Positions 41,917-56,327 of a stretch of DNA of 64,000 bases are shown here, piece after piece. Numbering within the stretch: position 1 is the first letter of the stretch; each line of letters starts with the position of its first letter. Under the pieces are notes generated by a model. That model was not told where the DNA came from. It searched no databases and worked only from the letters and a program-made list of their open reading frames with translations. This DNA comes from Atrina japonica (Eukaryota; Mollusca; Bivalvia; Pterioida; Pinnidae). The stretch is from positions 633,501 through 697,500 of the forward strand of contig BROG01000266.1 in NCBI GenBank assembly GCA_030159075.1, given 5' to 3'. Position numbers and translations under genes: made by a program.

Positions 41917-42718
41917 ATGGCCGAGAGACCAACTTTACGTGAACTTGACAACATATCTGTGCATGTGATCAGTGAGGAGGTAAATACCCCTGGCAACCAA
42001 AGTCAGGTATCCTCCACTAGTGGCTACTCCATCAGTAGTCGAACTCAGTTTCTGAAAGGAAGAACAGAAAAGGATGAATACGTTCATAAGAATTTAAAGT
42101 GTATACTAAAAAAAGAACAAAGCGATGAAGGTACTTCACATTGTGGCATCGCCAGGTGCAGACCAGAATTTTTACAACAGTTTTCCACCATTAAAATGTT
42201 TGTGATATGTATGTGCCTGTTATTGGCTGTGACGGGGACACTGTCAACGGGCTATTTAAACAGTGTATTGACTACGATTGAAAAACGATTTGAAATCGGA
42301 AGTTCCATATCAGGTCTTATTGCCGCATCATATGAATTCGGGTCTTTAGTAGCGGTTGTGTTCATTAGTTATTTGGGAGGACGACGGCATATTCCAAAAT
42401 GGATCGGGATAGGCGTGTTCTTCATGGGAATTGGTGCAATTGTTTTTGCATTGCCGCATGTCATTGCGGAGAAGTATACAGTTTATCAGGGTATAACATC
42501 TAACAATACGGACGAAAATATTTGTAAAGTGACAGACGAAACCAAATCGGACTTGTATGGTGACAAGTGTATTGACAAAAATTCAGGAAACTGGGTTTAC
42601 GTTTTAATACTTATATCTGCGCAGATTATGATTGGCACTGGGGGTACACCTATTCTGACCCTTGGAACAACCTACGTAGATAACCATGTCACCAAGGAAA
42701 AAGCACCTGCATATCTAG
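41917..42718 (+). CDS. SLCO: SLCO coding exon 1 (residues 1-267)
   Basis: Encodes the cytosolic N-terminus (1 to about 92), TM1 (about 93-115), TM2 (131-151), TM3 (161-181), an extracellular loop with glycosylation sequon N197-N-T and cysteines 203 and 218, and TM4 (about 226-247). Ends after KAPAYL plus one base (phase 1) at a strong GTAAGT donor. Reading through the donor stays open for 160 bases because the intron begins with a 33-bp repeat. Confidence 0.93.
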
Positions 42719-45700
42719 GTAAGTTTGTAAGTGGTCATTTAAGACAGGTGGTCTTTTATAAGAGTGGTCACTTAAGACAGGTGGTCTTTTATAAGAGTGG
42801 TCACTTAAGACAGGTGGTCTTTTATAAGAGTGGTCACTTAAAATGTGGTCTGATTAGTCTTTTATACATGAAAGAATGATCACTTAAGACAGGAGGTCTT
42901 TTATAAGAATGGCCACTTAAAACATGGTCTTTTATAAGAGTGATCACTTAGGACAGGTGGTCTTTTATAAGAGTGGTCCTTTAAGTCAAGTGGTCTTTTA
43001 TAAGAGTGGTCACTTAAGACAGGTGCTCTTTTATAAGCATGGTCAGTTAAGACAGGTAGTTTTTTTTATAAGAGTGGTCACTTAAGACAGGTTACTTGTA
43101 TCAAAGACACTTTGCAAGTTCTTTTACATATAAACTGTTTATAAATCTACATGTTCATGTACATAATGTATGTAGTAAAATGATAAATTATAGAGTTTTT
43201 ACTTTTAGCTCACCTAATTATAAGATGGAGGCTCTTAAAGGTTACATATACATGTACATTTCATATACAAGTGCTATTATACATGTTTATTCGAATTGGG
43301 TAAGTCCGATCCCTAGCAGTCATGAACAAAGTGTCAATAATTTCTAAATAGATTTAATTTCAAATATAACTAGTACAATAAATTTTACAGTATATAGAGT
43401 AATAGACATCCAGTGATGAAATATGACAACCATTTACATGTACATGTACATGTAGCTTAACAGTTAACAGTATCTTTAAAACAGTAATCTACGTGCCTTC
43501 TATAATAAACATTTGATGTAGTCAGATTGAAAATTCATTTTCATACTCAGAACCATAGCATGGAAACCCCATTGAGAGTGATTACTCGATTATAGAAATT
43601 TGTAATAGAATTGGAAATGCTGAACGGAATGATTTTCGATTATAGATATTATGATCAGTAATTGCTGACTCACTTCTGCCTGTGCTGGATACATGTATAT
43701 TGGATCCGGAGTAGAAACTGTACATGTACATGTACATTAAAAAGAAACATGGTTGAAGCAGAACAATTTTTACAAACATTGGAACCATCTTGAGAGCCCA
43801 CTCTCATAAACAACCACCTGCCTTATGAGACTACATTATATAAACCACTCATTTGAATAATCCTTTATATAAAACCTCTTTTGAGGAACCATCTGTCTTG
43901 AGAGATCACATTTCACTAGTAGACCTGTGCCTGATGGGGTGGTCTCTCAAGACAGGTTCAACTGTAGACCTACTAGTGCTACATACAAGTAACAATGAAT
44001 CATAAATGGTTTATAACAAAAAAAAAGGAGCACCAGGGTACTCTGTACATTGTACATATAGGAAAACCAGATTTTTTACCTGGCTTTAAACCCTTATACA
44101 AACCATTGAGTTACATTGTCTGCCTTTTTTAACTTCTTGTTATACTCATGCTACATGTACATGTAAAATTTCATATATATTTGATTTTTAAAGTGCTTTA
44201 AGAAATTATATGTAGATTGAATTATTAAACAAACAAAGGAGGGAATACTGCATCATTTTTGCCTTAGCTAAAGCATAATGTTGTATTCATGTACATTATA
44301 TGTTTTCCATCTTTTTTTTTTCTACTTACATCAATTGATAAACAACGACAAAAAGGAGATGCATGTATACACACAGGCATAAAAATTCTTATATTCCTAT
44401 ATGTTTTGTGAAAATTGCTTGAGAAACCCAGTTTGGCAGTTATTCACTTGCAATTGATTAATTCAACCTTAAATATACTATTTGTATATATACATGTATC
44501 AGACATTTTGAAATTAAAAAAAAATTACTGGTCCACCGGACCAGTGAATAAGGAATTTCACTGGTCAAAGAAATTTCTTTACTGGTCTGTATATACATGT
44601 ATACACAATTGAAAAGAAGTGGAAAATTACTGGTTATTTGGACCAGTTATCAGATAGATTTCATTGGACTTTTGTAAAATTTACCGGTTTTTCTGGTAAG
44701 ACTGGTGAATTTAAAAAACTCTGATGTATACCACACTGGATCTGACCTTATTTTCACAAAATATATAGGAATATAAGATTTTTAATGCCTCTGTGTATGT
44801 ATAGCTCTTATTTGTTATTGTACATGTAGTAAAAGTAGAAAAAAAAAATTATTCTTTGGTAAACACAGCTTAGGCCCCTTTAATAATGGCAATATATAAT
44901 CAACATATAATAATTTTTGTTGTGGATGCAGAAATACCACAGGTGTTGGTTTCATGCCTAGACCAATCAGCTGTTAGATATGGAAATACGACCAATCAAA
45001 TAAGTTTTTATATTAAAAAATTATATGATTGTATTTTGACTTGTATTTTTCATTTTATTATTACAGCTTTTATATATGCCTCAGGTGTCTTAGGCCCAGT
45101 GCTCGGCTATGGCCTTGGTGCTTTATTGTTACAGTATTATGTAGATGTGTTTAGTTATAAAGTTGACATTCGTCCATCAGACCCAGAGTGGATCGGAGCC
45201 TGGTGGGGAGGATTCATTATTTGTGGATTACTTCTTTTGTTGTTGGTGTTACCATTTATGGCATTCCCGAGAGTTTTAATAAACGAAAAGAAAAAACTAC
45301 TGGAACACAAAGCCAAAGACGATTTACTCAAATCTGATGATCTTCATTCACACGTCAGTGACGACTATGGTAAAACAATTAAAGGTAAGTTATTGATGAT
45401 TTGTCATCAGTTGCTGATGGCGGACTCATTGGGGCCATTTTTAGTACATGTAGCATATTTTTGTCTCTGAAATCATAAACTGTGGTCACATGTTCAGGTC
45501 ACTTTAAACACACATAGCATATTTTTTATGTGTCCGAGTCCATAGACTGTGATCACGCCATTGGACCACTTTGAGTACACATAACATATTTTTATGCCTT
45601 CAAGATATAGACTGGTGTCACACATTCTGGCCACTTTGAGTACATGTAGAATGTTTATATGTCTCCGAGATCATAGACTGAGGAGACACATTCTGGCCAC

Positions 45701-48700
45701 TTTGAGTACATGTAGTATATTTATATGTCTCCCAGATCATAGACTTGGGAGACACGTTCAAGCCACTTTGAGTACAAGTAGGATCATTGACTGGGGTCAA
45801 TGTTTTGGCCACTTTGAGTACACATAGCATATTTTTATGTATCTAAGATCATAGACTGAGATCATAGTTTGGGCCACTTTGAGTACACATAGCATATTTA
45901 TATGTATCTAAGATCATAGACTGAGATCATAGTTTGGGCCACTTTGAGTACACATAGCATATTTATATGTATCTAAGATCATAGAATGAGATCATAGTTT
46001 GGGCCACTTTGAGTACATATAGCATATTTTTATGTCTCCGAGATCAAAGACTGGGGTCACATGTTCTGGTCACCTTGATTACATGTGGCATATTTTTAGG
46101 TTGCCAAGGTAAAAGATTGGGGGGGGGCATATTGTTTCTGTTCTGAAATTTTAATGAAGTTGGGTATGTTCATACATGTATACTTGACAGGTTAAGCCAC
46201 ATACTCACTAAATTTGCAAAAGAAGTGTCTGGTACTTGAAACCTGAAGGTCAAGGTCATACTTTAAAGTTCAAGGTCAATGCAAGCTAGGTGAAACTATC
46301 AGTAACATAAACGTTGACTGTACATTAGAGATGTTTCTCTAACGACTGTAATTAAGTATTTTTAGGCATAGTGTAAAGACCCAGTCCATTGTCTGGGCTG
46401 TAGCACTTTTACTCTTTTTAACTCCTCTGATTCTTAATTTAACATGCAATTTAAAAAAAAAATGCAGTGAATATTTTTTCAATATTAACAATATTTTGAA
46501 GTAATAATAATAAATAAAATTTTATGAAATTCTTAGAAAAAGTACTTTCAAGTAATTAGTTTAATTTTTTTTTCAGACATTCCTCGTTCCATCTTGCAGC
46601 TTTTAACAAACAAGATTTATCTGTTCACCTGTCTCGGTATTTGTTGCGAAATTTCTATTGTAAGTGGTTTTGTTGTTTTTCTGCCAAAATATCTAGAGAC
46701 ACAGTTTGGTACATCCAAGTCCATGGCGAATTTAATTACAGGTAAGCTATGTCATTAGTATGGTTACCTGACTCACATAGCTAACATGCCCCAGCTGAAC
46801 TCTTACTGTGTATTATGTGTAAGATTTTGCATGTGCATGTCGTCAGTTTCTAATAAATAACTAGTCCATTTCTCTTTCTAGTTTGTTCATAGAGTTTCTA
46901 TGGTAACTGTAACAACAAAAATTTTATGACTTTTGCAACTCCATGGTGGAATGGCTTGGGTCAAAACCTGAAAAGAAAGATGCAGTTTTTAAATTTTTCT
47001 TTTTTCTGGGAGGTGATGCATACAGTTTAGGTTTAAAGTTATAGTTATAACATTTTTATAAATACTGTGGAAGCCAAGTGTAAAGAGCATTGGGCTTTAA
47101 ACATAAACTTTGAAGTCTCTTATATCTAGTCAACTCAGGTTCCAGTCCTGCTTGAACCTTCGCTGATTTTCTGAGAAAGTTTGCCAGTTTACCTGCAGTA
47201 AGCCGACAGTCTCTTTTGGGCTACATTGAAAACAAGTCCTTTCCTCCACCATTAAAAACTGGCTTCCACCAAAAACTGTTGAGTATGGCATACAATACCA
47301 TTCCAAAACAGAAACTGTCTGAAATTCCAAGACATTTGGGTTCAGGCTTTGTTGATGGGGCAAGGTCTAAAGGGGACAAGTAAACCCCTGTGGGTCCCTT
47401 TTTTTTAGTAAATTAGTCACTTTTGGTTATCAGTTTTTCTAAAATTATATATTTGTCAGTTTAATCTTATAAACCATTTACTTTTTCTCAGTTTTCCAAC
47501 TTAATTGGATTGAACAGTTAGTAATAATGCATATAATCTTATTTTTGTCACATTTCCAGGTGGTATAGGCATTCCAGGTGCTGTGGTTGGAATTTTAACA
47601 GGTGGTTTTCTTTTAAAGCGCTTCCAGCTACGTCCAAAAGGTACAGTATATACAAAACATTTCATTACAAAATATTTTGTTGAAAACAAATTCTGAATTT
47701 CAGTTTCATCAATTGTGTTAACAAGTGGATGGGTCTTTCGAATTATGTGGGAAAGTTTGCCAGTTTACTTGCGGAAGGTCGGTGGTCTTTATCCGGGTAA
47801 CCGGGGTTTCTCCCCCACCAATAAAAACTGGACGCCATCATATGACTGAAAGATTGTTGAGTATGGCGTAAAACAAAAAATCAAATCAAAATCAAACCAA
47901 GTGGATGGGATGTATACACATGTTTAACTGTTGGCTCCATCTAATGGTGTTACCAAGGCAATGTGGTATATACTCATTTTTAACTGTTGTCTCCACCTCA
48001 TGGTGTTACCAAGGCAATGTGGTTTATACACATGTTTAACTGTTGGCTCCACCTTATGGTGTGACCAAGGCAATGTGGTATACACACATGTTTTACTGTT
48101 GTCTCCACCTCATGGTGTTACCAAGGCAATGTGGTATATACACATGTTTAACTGTTGTCTCCACCTCATGGTGTGACCAAGGCAATGTGGTATATACACA
48201 TGTTTAACTGTTGGCTCCACCTCATGGTGTGACCAAGGCAATGTGTATATACACATGGCAACTGTTGGGTCCACCTCATACCAAGGCAATGTGTTTACAC
48301 TGTTTAACTGTTGTCTCCACCTCATGGTGTGACCAAGGCAATGTGGTATATACACATGTTTAACTGTTGTCTCCACCTCATGGTGTGACCAAGGCAATGT
48401 GGTATATACACATGTTTAACTGTTGTCTCCACCTCATGGTGTGACCAAGGCAATGTGGTATATACACATGTTTAACTGTTGTCTCCACCTCATGGTGTTA
48501 CCAAGGCAATGTGGTATATACACATGTTTAACTGTTGTCTCCACCTCATGGTGTTACCAAGGCGATGTGGTATATACACATTTTTAGCTGTTGTCTCCAC
48601 CTCATGGTGTTACCAAGGCGATGTGGTATATACACGTTTAACTGTTGGCTCCACCTCATGGTGTTACCAAGGCGATGTTGTATATACTCATGTTTAGCTG

Positions 48701-51700
48701 TTGGCTCCACCTCATGGTGTTACCAAGGCAATGTGGTATATACACATGTTTAACTGTTGTCTCCACCTCATGGTGTTACCAAGGCAATGTGGTATATACA
48801 CATGTTTCACTGAATACAGTTGCTGATTACATACCATACGTGTGTTTTTCAGTTTTCAAACTGATATTTCAACTTTAGTAATGACATTAAAATTTGAATT
48901 TCTTTTGTAGGTGCAATGCAGTTAACACTGATATTAGATGGACTTGCTCTGCTGGGTTTTCTGTCGTTTTTGGTACTCGGATGCCAAAACTTAAAGATTG
49001 CAGGTGCAACATTCCCTTACCAAGTTCCATTTGAACTGAACACGTAAGTCAATGTTTATCTTTTTTGAAAACCTAAAATTTTGTCCAATTTATGATTTAT
49101 ATATCAAAATAAAAAAGAAAAAAATGCATACCCACCAACCCATCTCTAACACTACAGATCTGGAGACATCAAACTAATGTTTTTTTTAATGATGACCTTA
49201 CCATCAACTTGCAAAGCAGATAAGATTCACTTTAAGGGACATTAGGTATCTTTTTTTTTGTCCAATTTTTTATTTCTTTTTTCACTACTTAGTTTGATGT
49301 ACAATAACAAAAAAGAGATATACACAGCCATATAAATTCTTAGATTCCTATATATTTTGTGAAAATTGCTTGAGAAACCCAGTTTGACAATTATTCGTTT
49401 GCAAGTGATTAATTCCACCTTACTTTTCATATATGCATGTGCCACTGGACGTGACCTTATTTTCTAAGAATATATAGGAATATAAGAAATTGTATGCCTG
49501 TGTTTGATCTTTTATTTATTATTGTTCATCAATCTAAGTAATAAAAGATGAAGTATATTTTTTTGGAAAACACAGCTAATGCCTCTTTAAAGGTGATTAA
49601 CTTCTGTCTTGCATGTGTAAGGTTCAATTTGTGATCGGCTAAATATTTCAGTAAAAATCTTGACTGTTCCCTCATCAGATGATCAGCATTTTAAATATTA
49701 CTCAAAACAGTCTTTGTGATAAGACTCAAAACTGAGATCCTTTGTAACATTAGGTGTGTCATGTTAAAGATTCTTACTGTATTGGTATATGGTCAATTCA
49801 GCTTTCTATGCAAAAATACCTTTTTACATTTTGCACATGAAAATTACTGTAGGGACAGGTCTCAATGGCAGAGTGGGTAGAGCTGCAAGCTTTAATACAA
49901 TGAAGCATCACCTGTAGTTGCTTCATGAGCCTCTCTTGGTGCTGGATTTGTTAGAAAGTTTGCTAGTTTACTTATGGAAAGAAGGCTAATTTTTTTTCTC
50001 CCAGAATACATTGTTTATATCATTAAAATATCTTACCCCCATCATTTGACTGAAAAATTGTTGAGTGTGTTATTGCACAACAATAAAACAAAAAAAAGAT
50101 TTTGGGCTGGAAAATTTGTTCTCCAGCTAGTTCATTTCATTTTCAACCAATGAGACAAGACTAGCTTGGTACAGTGGAACCTGTGTTGAAAGATCATTTG
50201 TGAAAGACCACCTGTCTTGAGAGATCACATTCCACTTGTCTTGAAAGATCACTCATGAAAGACCGCCTGTCTTGAGAAACCACATTCTACCTGTCTTGAA
50301 AGATCACTCATGAAAGACCGCCTGTTTTGAGAGACCACATTCCACCTATCTTGAAAGATCACTCTAGTGAAAGACCACCTGTCTTGAGAGACCACATTCC
50401 AAAACCTATGTGATTAAACAATCCTTTAAATAAAATCTGTTTTGAGAGACCCACTGTCTTGAAAGACCACATTTCAGTCGCAGAAGTCTTTCAAGACATG
50501 TTTTACTGTAAAAATTAAAGACTTTTCCTGTTGTGATTTTACAGCACAGACTATGGATTGGATGATCTAGACTCAGGTATAGAAACCAATCTGACATCAA
50601 CATGCAATATGGGCTGCTCCTGTTCAGACAACGACCTGGAGCCTATCTGTGGCATCAATGGAATTACTTACTTCTCCCCATGTCATGCCGGATGTACAAG
50701 ATTCTACAGTTACATCACCCCAGAGGAGAAACTTGTGGTTTGTTTACAGATTTTAATTTCATTTTGTTAAAATTGTTTAAAAGATTTTCTTCATTTACAT
50801 AGCCTAGCATATCTATGTGATAGCATTCTTTTGAATTTTAAAGTTTCTCAACAGAAATTGTAATGACATCTTCACTACATGGAATAAACATGGATTCACT
50901 CATGAATACATTTATGGCTATATTGTTACCCAATACCTGTATAAAAAACGTAGGTTATTTTGGATTGTTACTAAGAATTTTACATATTTTACTGTTTCTT
51001 CCTAGCCTGATAAGCTATTTCCTAGCATTGACATTACTGATTAACTCATCAACCCTTGAAAAACAATGGACTCTTCTGTAAGTCAATGATTTAGGCTAGT
51101 CCAAATGTGTCAGGGGTAAATGAGTTAACCCATCAAGTAATTCCAACCACCAGTGATTTCATACAAACAAGTGAATCACAAGTTATAAACAAGCATGTTT
51201 TTCCATTCTGTTTATAAATGAACATGTGTTGATTTTTTTTTTTATTTATCATCCAATAAAAAAAGTGATTTCAGGGGTATACAGTGAACAAAGTTTTAGA
51301 CCATCAAATATTTGTGTTATTGAATACATTAATTTTTGTTTCAAGCACAATTTTTATTCTGTAATATAGCTTTGGTAAGATAGCAAGTCCTTGATGATTC
51401 TCATTTCATTTTGACAGAATTTCAGTGGCTGTACTTGTATAATGGAACACAGTAACATCTCGCCAGAAGTCATCATGTCTCCTGTCGCCACTAACGGCCC
51501 ATGTAAATCAACCTGCCAGAACCTCTTGCCATTCCTTATACTATTGGTAGTTGTGACTTTTACTGTGGCTGGGACACAAATGCCATTACTAATGGTTACA
51601 CTCAGGTAGGACATTCAAACACTCTTGTCAACTTATTACGAAGCTCCCTACATCCCACACTGTCTGGTGTTACACTCGGATTGGACATCCAAACACTCTC

Positions 51701-54700
51701 ATCAACTTATTGTTAAGCTCCCTACATCCCACTCTATAATTAGCAAATGATTATTTTTCTCACACCTGTATATAGCTAGTACATCTTGGAGACATTTCAA
51801 AAGATGATCAGAAAGTTAAAATTATTGATTATTCTTGGAATCTATACTCTGTTACTGACTGTAAATCGTATTCTTTTTTTGGTTAATTATGGTTCATCAT
51901 TGTTTCATGATTGTTACCACTTCAGTGGTCTATTAGTAGAGTGTTCAATTCTCAAGCCTTCAGCAGATATGTCACGTAATATCTTAAAACTTTGAACTGA
52001 AAATTTTTCTTTAAAATTTGGCAAAAAAATATAAATTCCAATGGGAAAATGGCCCATTTCTGCTATAAATCAAATAGAAAAAAATCTTCTTAGAATCTAA
52101 TATTTTCCTAAGGATGGTTGTATAAATGATGATAGGCGTAGGACACTAATATATTGAACTGTTCATGGATATCTTTAAAATCCACAAAAATTTGTTACTG
52201 TACTGGAGATTAAATTATCAAGTGGAGATAACTATCTCAACTTTTGTGATAAGTTATCATGACTAGACCAATTAAAATCAGTTGTAAATTTACATTGTCT
52301 CAAATTGATAAGTTGGGATATTTTATCACAAGCTGGCTAGGTCATAGTGTTACAATAACCATTTCATTTGATTTTCATGTAGGGTACACATTTTAATTGT
52401 CTAATTGTTTCTCTGGGCCTCCATGGCTTTGAACCATAAAGTATCTCACTTCTGGTCTGCACAGGTTCGAATCATTGGTGTATTTCATTCACTCAGGCAA
52501 TATATGCATGATATGTTAAATTTTTCTACAACTCTATATCTTTTTAGCCTTTTTAATAAAAGTTTTGATCTAATCGTAGGATATTACATGGATTGACTGC
52601 AGCTTAAAATACTGTATTCCTGGAAATTTTTGCTGCCATATACTTTTGGCGATTTGTGTCGTGATACGAGATGGCAAATTTAAAATGAAAGGAAAATTTT
52701 GATAATTAAAGCATGGACATACATGCCATCTGTGGGACAAAGGTGATTAAGGGTCTGTCATAAAAGGGCGAAAATAACCAGGGGCGAAAATTTTTAGGTA
52801 AATTGTTGTAAATGAAGTAAATTTTACAGTATCTTATATTCTACGCAATGTCAAAATTATGATACAATTTATTGGTTTCATTAAGAAGACATTCTTCAAA
52901 TACAAATAACTGATAATATTTTCCACTGAATATGTTTCTGTCATATGCCAGGATTTTTCGACTAGAAATTTTGAATTTCTACTGTTAATGTCGGATGCTG
53001 GAATTTTTTGTAATACCAGCTTTGAATATCATTATGTACATTTGCTCACAACAAAATCCTTTTGTTGAGTGAAAGCGTCGACAGTTGTTGTTAGGCGGTC
53101 TTATAAGTGTTACTTCTGTTATAGATTGATATTTGTATAAATTCTCTTCAGTTATCTATTAATTCAATTACTTACAAGCATTTATTATTTTATTTTGAAG
53201 GTCCGTTCATGAAGAAGAAAGGTGCTTTGCACTGGGTCTTCAGTTTGTTATTTTGAGATTGTTTGGTAAGTACTTTGGTTGTTATTTCTAGCTCATCACT
53301 ACAAAGTTAAGGGGCAGGGTGGGTGGTGGGGGGGGTATGATCTTGCTTTGGCTAAAGAAGAGGTTAGGTTTACGTGCTTCCACTGCTATGACATATGTAT
53401 ACGTCTTAAGAATTTTAGAACATTCTATGCTTTAGATGCACAAATTGTCTCTTAATCTTTGCAGCAGTGATGCAGCTTTGGACATGATTTGTATAATTTT
53501 CTTATCAATTCTAGTAATTATCATTTGCATATCATTCATTTTGGGGGACCACATGCAGTGGTCTAGTGGTAGAGCTTTTGACTTGCAAGGGAAAGGTCAA
53601 GGGTTCATCCCTGGTACCAAGTCATACCACAATACTTAAACAGTGTAAGAGACTCTTCCTTCACCAAACACTTTGGGTAAAAAATGAAAGTTGTGTGTCC
53701 CTAGAATTAGAAATAATAATCCCTCCCCCCCACCCCCAAAAAAAAAAATAAATAAAAAAAATAGTTCCTTCATTTTCTTTATCTTTTCAGCATATATTCC
53801 ATCTCCAATAATGTTTGGAAATACAATTGACACTGCGTGTTTATTGTGGAAGGAAAAATGTGGTAGCTCTGGATCCTGTCTTGTTTATGATATCGTTCAG
53901 TTTAGATATAAATATGTCGGTAAGTTCTACATGTATTTATTTATGAAATTTCATGTGTAATCATACGACTATAATACAGAGTTCAATGCACCAGTGCAAT
54001 ACACAACACTGTAATGAACTTCAATTGGATACAGAAATTTCATGTGTAATCATACGACTATAATACAGAGTTCAGTGAACCGGTGCAATACACAACACTG
54101 TATTGAACTGCAATTGGATACAGAAATTTCACTGGAACTACTTGAATTTTGTTCATCTAAAATATTTCATGATGTCAATTCCATTCATCCAAAACATTTG
54201 ATGACATCATTAATGTCACATTCATTAGGCAGTGTTTTGGCATATATTCCAGTGTCTTATAAATGTTAAAAGAAGAGTGAATATTAAACTTGTGTACCCA
54301 ATTAAATGATTAGGGGGCAAGTTAATAAATACCAAACCACACAATGTTTCTATCCTTATCATCAGACTACGCATGATCTAAGTAGCCGAAAGATTTAATT
54401 TTAGCTACACTCTCGTTCATACCTGCCAAGTGACCCTTTTTCTCCATGTTAGACCTGGAATTTTGCCCGTAACCGGCAATTCTAAAGTCTCCTGCCTGGA
54501 TGTGTTAAGTTCATCCAAAAATTACCCAGAATTATGTTGGCAGGGATTTTCCTGACACAGAATCCCCAGTATATTACTCTCAAAAATTACATCTGGACTC
54601 CCAAAAAAAACCCCAAGAATGTGCTAACTAAGGTGCACACATTTCGATAAATTTATTTTCTTCTTTTATGTCCATTCTTGTTTTTTCAGTTCTATTACAA

Positions 54701-56280
54701 TTTGACATAATTGAGAAATTAAAATCATTATTTTATTTGTAATCAAATACGAAAATCTTAACTTCACATGAACATCATTTTGGCTTTTGTTTACAGTTTA
54801 TGTAATTCCACAAATAATAATTTATAAAACCATTACCGAACCCAACTTTGAATTATGGAAATTTTATTTTATGAAAGCAGTAATGATAATTATACAAAAT
54901 GATTAATTTACTTAAATATGTATGTCTACCAGTCTTATGATAAAATACTTACTTGAAATTGATAAAATAGAAATAATTTTCAATAAGTCAGTTTGATGCA
55001 AAGTAACTTTTCAGTAACACGTGTAATTGCATTATAATCAATGTAAATTTACCATGTGATTTCATTTTTGGTTAACAGTCAACAACTTAAAGTTTACTTG
55101 ATTTGATTTTTATTATTTTGTCTATATGCATACTTTAATGATATATAGTTAAAATATTAAAAACATTCTATATTCAGAATATCTTTTCAAAAAATACTTC
55201 ATTGTAAATATTATAAACATAATAACAAAGTTATAATGCTCAAAACAATAATTTCTGTCAATTAGACTTCATCAGTTGAGCTACAATTTTAAATAGGTTA
55301 TCTAAAGAGAAAGTGGTATCAGGCAAGGCCAAATAATACATCTAAACGTATAGCCAAAATCCGTCTAAGATTAACCACTGTAAAAAGATGACTATCCTAG
55401 CTTTAGAAGAATTTAGATTTTTAAATGGTGTTATCAGTGCCAAATATTTCATCATTTTAAAATAAGGGTTATGACCCTTACTTTGCACTTTCAGAGGTTG
55501 GCAGGTATGCTCTTGTTGAATCTTTCCACTACAACGATCTCATGCAATCTGATGATACAGATAGATACATAAGTGTAGTTTTGTCTTTATATGCATGGTC
55601 TGTGTCCTCAGTAAGTTTATATATTTATATCTCTAGTTTTTTCGATTTTTATATAGATTCAGCTTAGATATGACTATGTGAGTGAGTTCAGTATTTTCTC
55701 AATTCATTCAGTTCAGATTTCAATAGATTGCATAGTTCTGTGTTTTTTGTACTATTTCAGCATAAATATTGATATACAAGTAACTGTATCCATTCAGTCG
55801 AGATATATATTGAGAAGTTCTGTATATCCATCATCCAGTGATGAACATGATAATGTTCCTGTCCACTGCACTTAGTCAGTTTAGTTATATTTATACCAGT
55901 AAGTTCTGTGTCGCCAATAAATAGTGTTAGGTATTTTCGTTAGTCAGAGTTATCTCCCTTGTCAGCAGGTAGAGATTTTGATGTTATTTTTTTGTGCCTA
56001 AAATGAGAAAAGTTAACAATTGTGACGTCATAATATTATGTTTGTGTGAAAGCAATGCTTTTTTCTCATGTAAAGATATGACATCACAATCGATACCTGC
56101 TGACATGGGAGATAACCCTGACTAATGAAAAGACAGAATATATATAAATGTATACACAAAAACTTCTAACTGACTGACTCGAACTAGCGAACTAGTCTGG
56201 TTTGAAAGATGGTATCATACTGGGTAAGTGAGGCTGTGGACTTATTCAATACATAAGAAATTTTTAAGAGACTGAATCAG

Positions 56281-56327
<47 letters not shown>

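Noticed and set aside
44886..45066. Extension of SLCO exon 2 upstream to an ATG at 44886
   Set aside because: The acceptor TTATTACAG at 45066 restores phase with exon 1 and the family sequence; the upstream codons are intron-like.
45594..45830. Repetitive frames in SLCO intron 2
   Set aside because: Translations of the 66-bp minisatellite; true exons flank it in phase.
47931..48878. Repetitive frames on both strands across SLCO intron 4
   Set aside because: The 56-bp unit is not a multiple of three, so these are rotating repeat translations inside an intron.
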